From: Chrysomallon squamiferum
Lineage: Eukaryota > Mollusca > Gastropoda > Neomphalida > Peltospiridae
Direction of reading: 5' to 3'
Assembly: GCA_012295275.1 (NCBI GenBank)
Contig: CM022676.1
Coordinates: forward strand, 13,146,379-13,210,378
DNA: 64,000 bases
Shown: positions 60,001 to 64,000 of the stretch, piece after piece
Numbering within the stretch: the first letter of the stretch is position 1
Layout of the letters: the number at the start of each line of letters is the position of its first letter
Program-made: the position numbers and the translations under genes
The notes under the pieces: model-generated
What the model was told of the DNA's origin: nothing
The model's input: only the letters and a program-made list of their open reading frames with translations
Database searches by the model: none

Positions 60001-60971
60001 AATAGATGAGTCTAAAAACAAGCAGTAAACGTGTGATTTCAAAAACCTGTGTCAATACATATACAAATGCCAGACAACTGAAACTTTGTTTTGCATTTTT
60101 CTCAGTTTGGCAAAAATGCAGTTACAACCTCATAGCTCTAACCCCTCAATTTATTTATGATACTGATCTATAAAAGAACATAGAAAATTACAAGAGATAA
60201 AACATTTAAAAAAAAGGTATTTTAAGGGTGGACTTTTGTCTATAGTTATAGATGTTCTATCTTAACAGTTTCCATCCTTACATAACTCTCAGTCAATGAT
60301 TAGTCTCTTAACACTTTTCTTCTTTGACAGATAACAGATCAACAAGTGTTCCTACAGTGCTACCACAATCAACTTCTTCCTGTAATTTAGTTTGTATTAT
60401 CCTGATTACTGTTGTCAGTGTCACAGGTGTTTGCATAATCATAGTATGTTGTTTGATATCACTAAGAAACAAAAATACAAAAAAGAACAATAAAAATGAA
60501 AATGTACAACTGGGCAGTGAAATGAGCATTGAAAAGACTCACACGAAAGCAGCATCTTCTACTGATAACAAAGCAGAAGAAAACTGTAACATCCAAGAGA
60601 ACATTGACAAAAAAAGTGATACTGAAGATGTAGAAAGTTCACTGTCTTTCAAAGAAAGGATTCCTAATAAAGCTGGTTCAACCAATACATCCGGTTACCA
60701 TGGAAATCCTGGAGCAGATGAAATATCTGAAGATTACTCAGATAATCAGACCAATGTGCAGCCTGCAAATCAACCAGTTAGTAATGATGTCTGTGAAGAA
60801 CACACAGAATATGAAGTCTGTCAACAGACAGTCAGTGATTCACTGAATAAAACTGATGATATGAGTGACAGTACAACAGTGAACCAACATCCTGTCAGAC
60901 AGAATCACAATGATGTTGATCATCAGATTAAAGAATGTTCAGGGATACATGTTACCATCATTAATGTTTAG
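47074..60971 (+). CDS. gene D: two-Ig type I membrane receptor, apparently intact
   Basis: Exons 47074-47188, 52247-52564, 53711-53835, 55675-55900 and 60331-60971 agree in phase (1,1,0,1) and total 1425 bases, 474 residues plus stop, with no internal stop. Order: signal peptide (about 39 residues), a cysteine-rich Ig-like domain (106), a second divergent Ig-like domain split by a phase-0 intron (about 117), Thr/Ser stalk, TM helix and a tail of about 165 residues. The tail and 3' UTR are paralogous to gene B in inverted orientation. It lacks ITAMs. A relic Ig exon lies in intron 1. Function inferred only as a cell-surface IgSF protein. Confidence 0.7.
48187..48430 (+). pseudogene. relic Ig-like exon with Thr-rich stalk in gene D intron 1
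   Basis: After AACTTGCAG, phase 1 reads NSSQCDKDEVSFTASC (B strand), CITYCV then TAG at 48264-48266, then QQWSVKN (C strand), KLNITGLKKLHCFDV (E and F strands) and a Thr-rich stretch (TTTTTT, TTRPTNTATP). No clear donor follows. It looks like a dead Ig+stalk exon. The stop is in frame with both halves. Confidence 0.55.
50640..51130 (+). mobile_element. LINE reverse-transcriptase remnant (CR1/L2-like)
   Basis: MLKLNTDTTEVMIFNSKHN (like LKLNxDKTE), VSVGDAFI, then MIDSTLTMEYHVNAI (like GVxxDSxLxMxxHVxxI), YAQLQQ, GRIKQYLT and later NIMG...REMCHLITTD. These are the RT thumb blocks of CR1/L2-type elements. Only about 0.5 kb remains. It lies in gene D intron 1. Confidence 0.65.
52209..52244 (+). 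repeat. 36-base T run forming a polypyrimidine tract
   Basis: An uninterrupted T run directly precedes the AG acceptor of gene D exon 2. It probably serves as the polypyrimidine tract and is prone to length change. Confidence 0.85.
52247..52564 (+). CDS. gene D Ig-like exon 1
   Basis: The donor is GTAAAT; 106 codons, phase 1-1. Marks: WFEGMPLNLTCVYKSGNIDK (B strand), VYFITNGAPVV, and SDDATQWKCMDAS (F strand), with further cysteines (VQC, GSC, ASC, PC). It resembles the V-like domains of genes A and C in the DD/DE..W.C block and extra cysteines. It carries two or more sequons. Confidence 0.75.
53711..53835 (+). CDS. gene D Ig-like domain 2, first half
   Basis: The acceptor is CCTTTTAG and the donor GTTTGT; phase 1 in, phase 0 out. 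It reads SAKYEIKQNQ, LPFSVSVTGNC, and PTCTWKYK at the border. B- and C-strand features (a cysteine region and CTW) suggest the domain is cut between the C and C' strands. An alternative acceptor TTTCAG six bases downstream would change the phase and is less likely. Confidence 0.6.
53906..54040. repeat. A run, (AAT)n and (AAAT)n tract
   Basis: An A-rich start with about 25 AAT units and then AAAT units, in the intron that splits Ig-like domain 2. Confidence 0.9.
55675..55900 (+). CDS. gene D Ig-like domain 2, second half
   Basis: The acceptor is GTCATGTAG (phase 0) and the donor GTAAAT (phase 1). It reads ISSGTKNNVPDTLAK, NDTCNSTDEESKCTLSF and a hydrophobic KINIILEID strand, ending SPELTIP. 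It has several sequons. The F-strand Y-x-C pattern is not obvious, so the fold is a guess from position and size. Confidence 0.6.
55901..60330 (+). other. gene D intron 4, no feature seen
   Basis: 4.4 kb of AT-rich intron with (TTTTA)n at about 56941-56996 and (TTTA)n near 57316. A segment near 57535-57655 ends in AATAAAGTTGAAGC, resembling the 3' end of a transcript or short element, but is not classified. No exon or LINE motif was found. Confidence 0.5.
60331..60971 (+). CDS. gene D transmembrane and cytoplasmic tail exon
   Basis: The acceptor is TTTGACAG; phase 1; stop TAG at 60969-60971. A stalk (NRSTSVPTVLPQ) and SSCNLVC lead into the TM helix and ISLRNKN. The tail is polar and acidic, rich in Ser, Asn, Asp and Glu. 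Shared with gene B: KAEEN.NI.ENI, SEDYS.N, QPVS.DVC.EHT, QHP.RQNH.DVD, VT.INV. The C-terminal tyrosine of gene B (IYVTVINV) is His here (IHVTIINV). TEYEVC is close to an ITSM but the last position does not fit. Confidence 0.8.
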
Positions 60972-61330
60972 TACACATAGCTACTACACCACATGATAGC
61001 TTATTTTAAATAAATTCTAGATGCCAGTGATTGTTTGTGGATGCTGCTTTACTAATCGAGGAACAGCTTCATTTCTGTCTTTTATCTCTGATATAACAAA
61101 ATGATAGCTTTTAAAAATGTCTGTATTGTGTTGATGGTTTTTATTCCAGACTGAGTAATAGGCTTATTAACATGGATAAATGTACAACTTAATGCTTGTC
61201 CTTCACAAAATCTTTTATAAATACATTTTAACACTTTTGATTATGATGTTTGCAGTAAGAACTTGTATGATTGGTTAACAGTATGCTATCTGTGCTGTCA
61301 GGGTGTTTTATTGTGGAATGTCCTGTATGG
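60972..61330 (+). other. gene D 3' UTR, homologous to gene B 3' UTR
   Basis: AATAAA occurs at 61009-61014, but similarity to the reverse complement of 24600-25068 continues well past it (TTTCTGTCTTTTATCTCTGA, ATAGGCTTATTA, TTTTGATTATGATGTTTG). So the transcript probably extends further, or the duplication simply included downstream DNA. Confidence 0.6.
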
Positions 61331-61640
61331 ATGTTTTAATGAGACGGAAAAGAATATTTACATTTGATCTGATTATATTTCTGATTTATTATCTGAAATT
61401 ATAGTTTGTAAATTAGATATTACTGTTACTTGTCTAGTTTTAGTAATCAGATTATACTTTTTACATCACCTTGTCCTTTGATATTATAATAATAATAATA
61501 TTATTATTAACATTATTATTTATTGGATATTTTTCTTTTTCTTTTTTAAAATGTATTTTCTCCACTTCACTTGTTTTTACCATACTAAAGCTTAATTCCT
61601 ACACATTTTTATTTTATTCATATTAATATGTTTATATTAG

Positions 61641-61681
61641 AATCGACAACAACAGAAACAACACCATCAAGCAGCAAGTAA
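61641..61681 (+). CDS. possible alternative terminal exon, Thr/Ser-rich, no membrane span
   Basis: After TTTATATTAG, phase 1 reads STTTETTPSSSK and then TAA. If exon 55675-55900 spliced here, skipping 60331-60971, the product would be a secreted two-Ig form. A GTAATG inside the last codons could also be a donor. Support is limited to the acceptor, phase and composition typical of an Ig-receptor stalk. Confidence 0.25.
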
Positions 61682-63808
61682 TGTAATCACATTGTTAGCC
61701 CTAACCTTGTGCTAATCATTCATGTAACCTCAGTTCCCCTTCCACTGTTCTTAATAAAACCATCTGAAATCTTTATATGCAAAAACACTAATCAGAAACT
61801 AGTCAAGAATGCATGAAAATTATTCTTTTCAAAATATAATATGATCTCATCTAATGAACACATTTCATTATTAAATTAACGTAAATTATGCAAGTTTATG
61901 GAATCTGAGTAAACACAGACTTAAGACAGCCATAACGAAGGTGTTGACTCGGGCAAAATGATGGATACCACTGACATGGATGATAGCAACATAGTGGTCA
62001 TTGCTGACATCCTAGTCTCAGTAAAAGTCCCAGCCAATGTTATATGCATTCACTTTAACTGGTTAGTGGTAGACAGAGTTCAGCCAGTCAGTGCAGAATC
62101 AATGTTTTTTAACCTCTGTTAATTTGGCTTACAAGCAGACAAAAACTTTATGAATTGCATGGAGAAAAAGATAAAGATTTGCTCATAAACGGAGTGTTGT
62201 TGTTTCTTTGATCGTGAGTTTTTCTGTGAATTCATAACCTGTATGTAAAACAGGATGTTTTAAACACTCAACAGTGAAAACCATGTTAAATATTTTGCAA
62301 GCATCAGGCTCTGGCTGCTTTTAGCCCCATTGGAAAGCTATTAAAATATGTAAAAACGGTGACCATTATAGTAGGTTCAGTTGATTATTTTCAGTGAAAA
62401 ACATTGGCTGCTGGCGGTTATAAACCAGTGACTGCACAGAACAGCTCATTTAAAGAAGGAAATGCTTTTGTGTGAATTTGTGGTGGGATTTTGAACAGCT
62501 GACTGTTAGACGAGTTTCGACTGTGTGTATGTATGTACAGACACAGATACACCTTGATAATTCAAAACTGAAAAGTATCAATAAAATAGGTTAACTTTCA
62601 GAGAATTCAGACATTTACAGCAGTTTCTTCTAATGAACATACATGTACAGGTCTGTATATATAAGCATATATCTGTATATCTAGCTATCTATCTATATAT
62701 GAATGACTGTATGTATTCATATTTACAAGCATAATTCGTACAATTCTCTTAAATCACATTTAAATTGCAAATAACATGTTTCCCACAATACACTTTTGTA
62801 AATACAAAGAAACACTAATGAGAAGAGTTAATGGTTCACTATGGCAGTTCTTTGAGGACTGTATACAATTATATATTATGTAAATTCAAAAGCCTTACAT
62901 AGACAGATGACCTATAAAAAGTTAATTTTATTCCGCTTAAAGAACAACTTAAATATTCTCTGCTTTGAGTTTTTCTAAGGCTAATTTCAATTAAATCAAT
63001 AGTCTAGGACCGAAAAAAAACTTTGAGAAACAAGTTTTCAATCAGGATATATCTGTTGTCAGCATTTGAATTTTTGAAGGTCATTAAGAACGAATATAAG
63101 TGCTTGACTGGGACAAGACTTTCACTTCTGGAGATAGACGTGATTGAAAGATATGAGTATATGTGTGCTGCTAGATATTTGGTAGTAATTAAAGGATTAT
63201 TTATTTATTTATTTATTTATTAATTTATTTTTTTATCCAATAAGCGGAAGCGATTCCACATTTTCTTCAATGATTTATGCAATAATCACGTAAGTAGTCT
63301 TGTAACTATTTTCTTTTTATTAGTTATTTTATTGTATTATTAATTTTATCAGCTTTCCTCTCAGTATATCTGCATGTATCATCTGTACCTATGTCTAGTA
63401 TCGCTCAGTCTGTATGTTTCTGTGATTCTGTATATCTACTTTTCTGTCGGACTGTCTTCAAGTACTTGTGTATGTATGTGTATATGTATTATCTATATGT
63501 ACATGTAAAAATGTGCCTGTATCAGTGTATGTAATGATGTTTATCTACATATGTTGTCTTTTTTTATGTCTGTATGCCTTTCTTGTCTGTGTCTGTGCTT
63601 ATCTATTTCCGTGTGTCTAATAATTCTTTGTTTATCATTTTATCTTTATTTTATCTTTCTTCAGGTTTATCAACACTTTAGTCATCACTGGTTTGCTGTA
63701 GATCTACAGACTCCTCAGAGATAGATAAACACGGAGATATGAGATGTATAAAATATTGACAACAATCTAAATTATATTCTTGTTTCTTTCTTTGGGTTTT
63801 ATCCTCAA

Positions 63809-63844
<36 letters not shown>

Positions 63845-64000
63845 TGTTGTTGTTATTATTAGTATTATATATATTTATATATGTATTAAAATGATTCTTT
63901 TGTTTTTAAGTTTTTCTAAATGAAATATAATACATATGTATATTTCTAGAATTTAATTTGCAACTAAATACAATATTTTATTTAGTGTGAAAGACTGATC
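61682..64000. other. no gene seen
   Basis: AT-rich sequence with (TTTA)n at about 63190-63220, TATG/GTAT-like simple stretches at 63460-63620 and (ATT)n at 63808-63845. A 66-codon frame at 63023 ends in the repeat and has no domain. Confidence 0.5.

Overview
The window is AT-rich animal genomic DNA with multi-exon genes, long AT-rich introns, abundant microsatellites and fragments of several non-LTR retrotransposon families. A lophotrochozoan, most likely a mollusc, is my best guess. The reasons are the genome texture, the mix of LINE remnants, a foldback motif containing GGGGAATAACTCT (a type I associate with molluscan repeats), and expanded immunoglobulin-superfamily (IgSF) receptors. This placement is an inference, not something the sequence proves.

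The window holds a cluster of related IgSF membrane-receptor genes built from exons that start and end in phase 1. Gene A (+, about 362-16603) has a leader exon, eleven Ig-like exons, an Ig+FN3 exon, a transmembrane exon, and two tandemly duplicated cytoplasmic exons. Each cytoplasmic exon carries a spacing-perfect ITAM plus a YENL motif. Several extracellular exons of gene A are damaged: the leader phase, a lost donor, a 1-nt insertion, a nonsense codon and a phase error. The membrane and signalling end is intact. Gene B (-, 28160 down to 25069) is a compact one-Ig receptor with a split signal peptide and a long hydrophilic tail. Gene C (+, 28454-32035) is a leader plus two Ig exons that duplicates the 5' end of gene A; no membrane exon of its own was found. 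Gene D (+, 47074-60971) is an apparently intact receptor of about 474 residues: signal peptide, Ig, a second Ig-like domain split by a phase-0 intron, TM and tail. Its tail exon and 3' UTR are an inverted paralogue of those of gene B.

Layout: 1-412 holds leader copies of gene A; 2190-14594 its extracellular exons; 15808-16603 its TM and ITAM exons; 16725-24500 repeat-rich intergenic DNA; 24600-28160 gene B; 28161-28453 a probable divergent promoter; 28454-32035 gene C; 36316-41395 a broken I-like LINE on the minus strand; 41600-45150 two older LINE remnants; 46255-46345 a CpG-rich probable promoter of gene D; 47074-60971 gene D; 61641-61681 a possible alternative terminal exon; then nothing recognisable to 64000.

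Inference: this is an evolving receptor cluster in which ITAM-bearing and non-ITAM tails are combined with shuffled Ig exons. Phase-1 symmetry lets exons be duplicated, skipped or lost without breaking the frame. Exon relics, tandem splice-site copies and inverted duplications record active birth and death. All exon borders are read from splice signals and phase and are untested by RNA.
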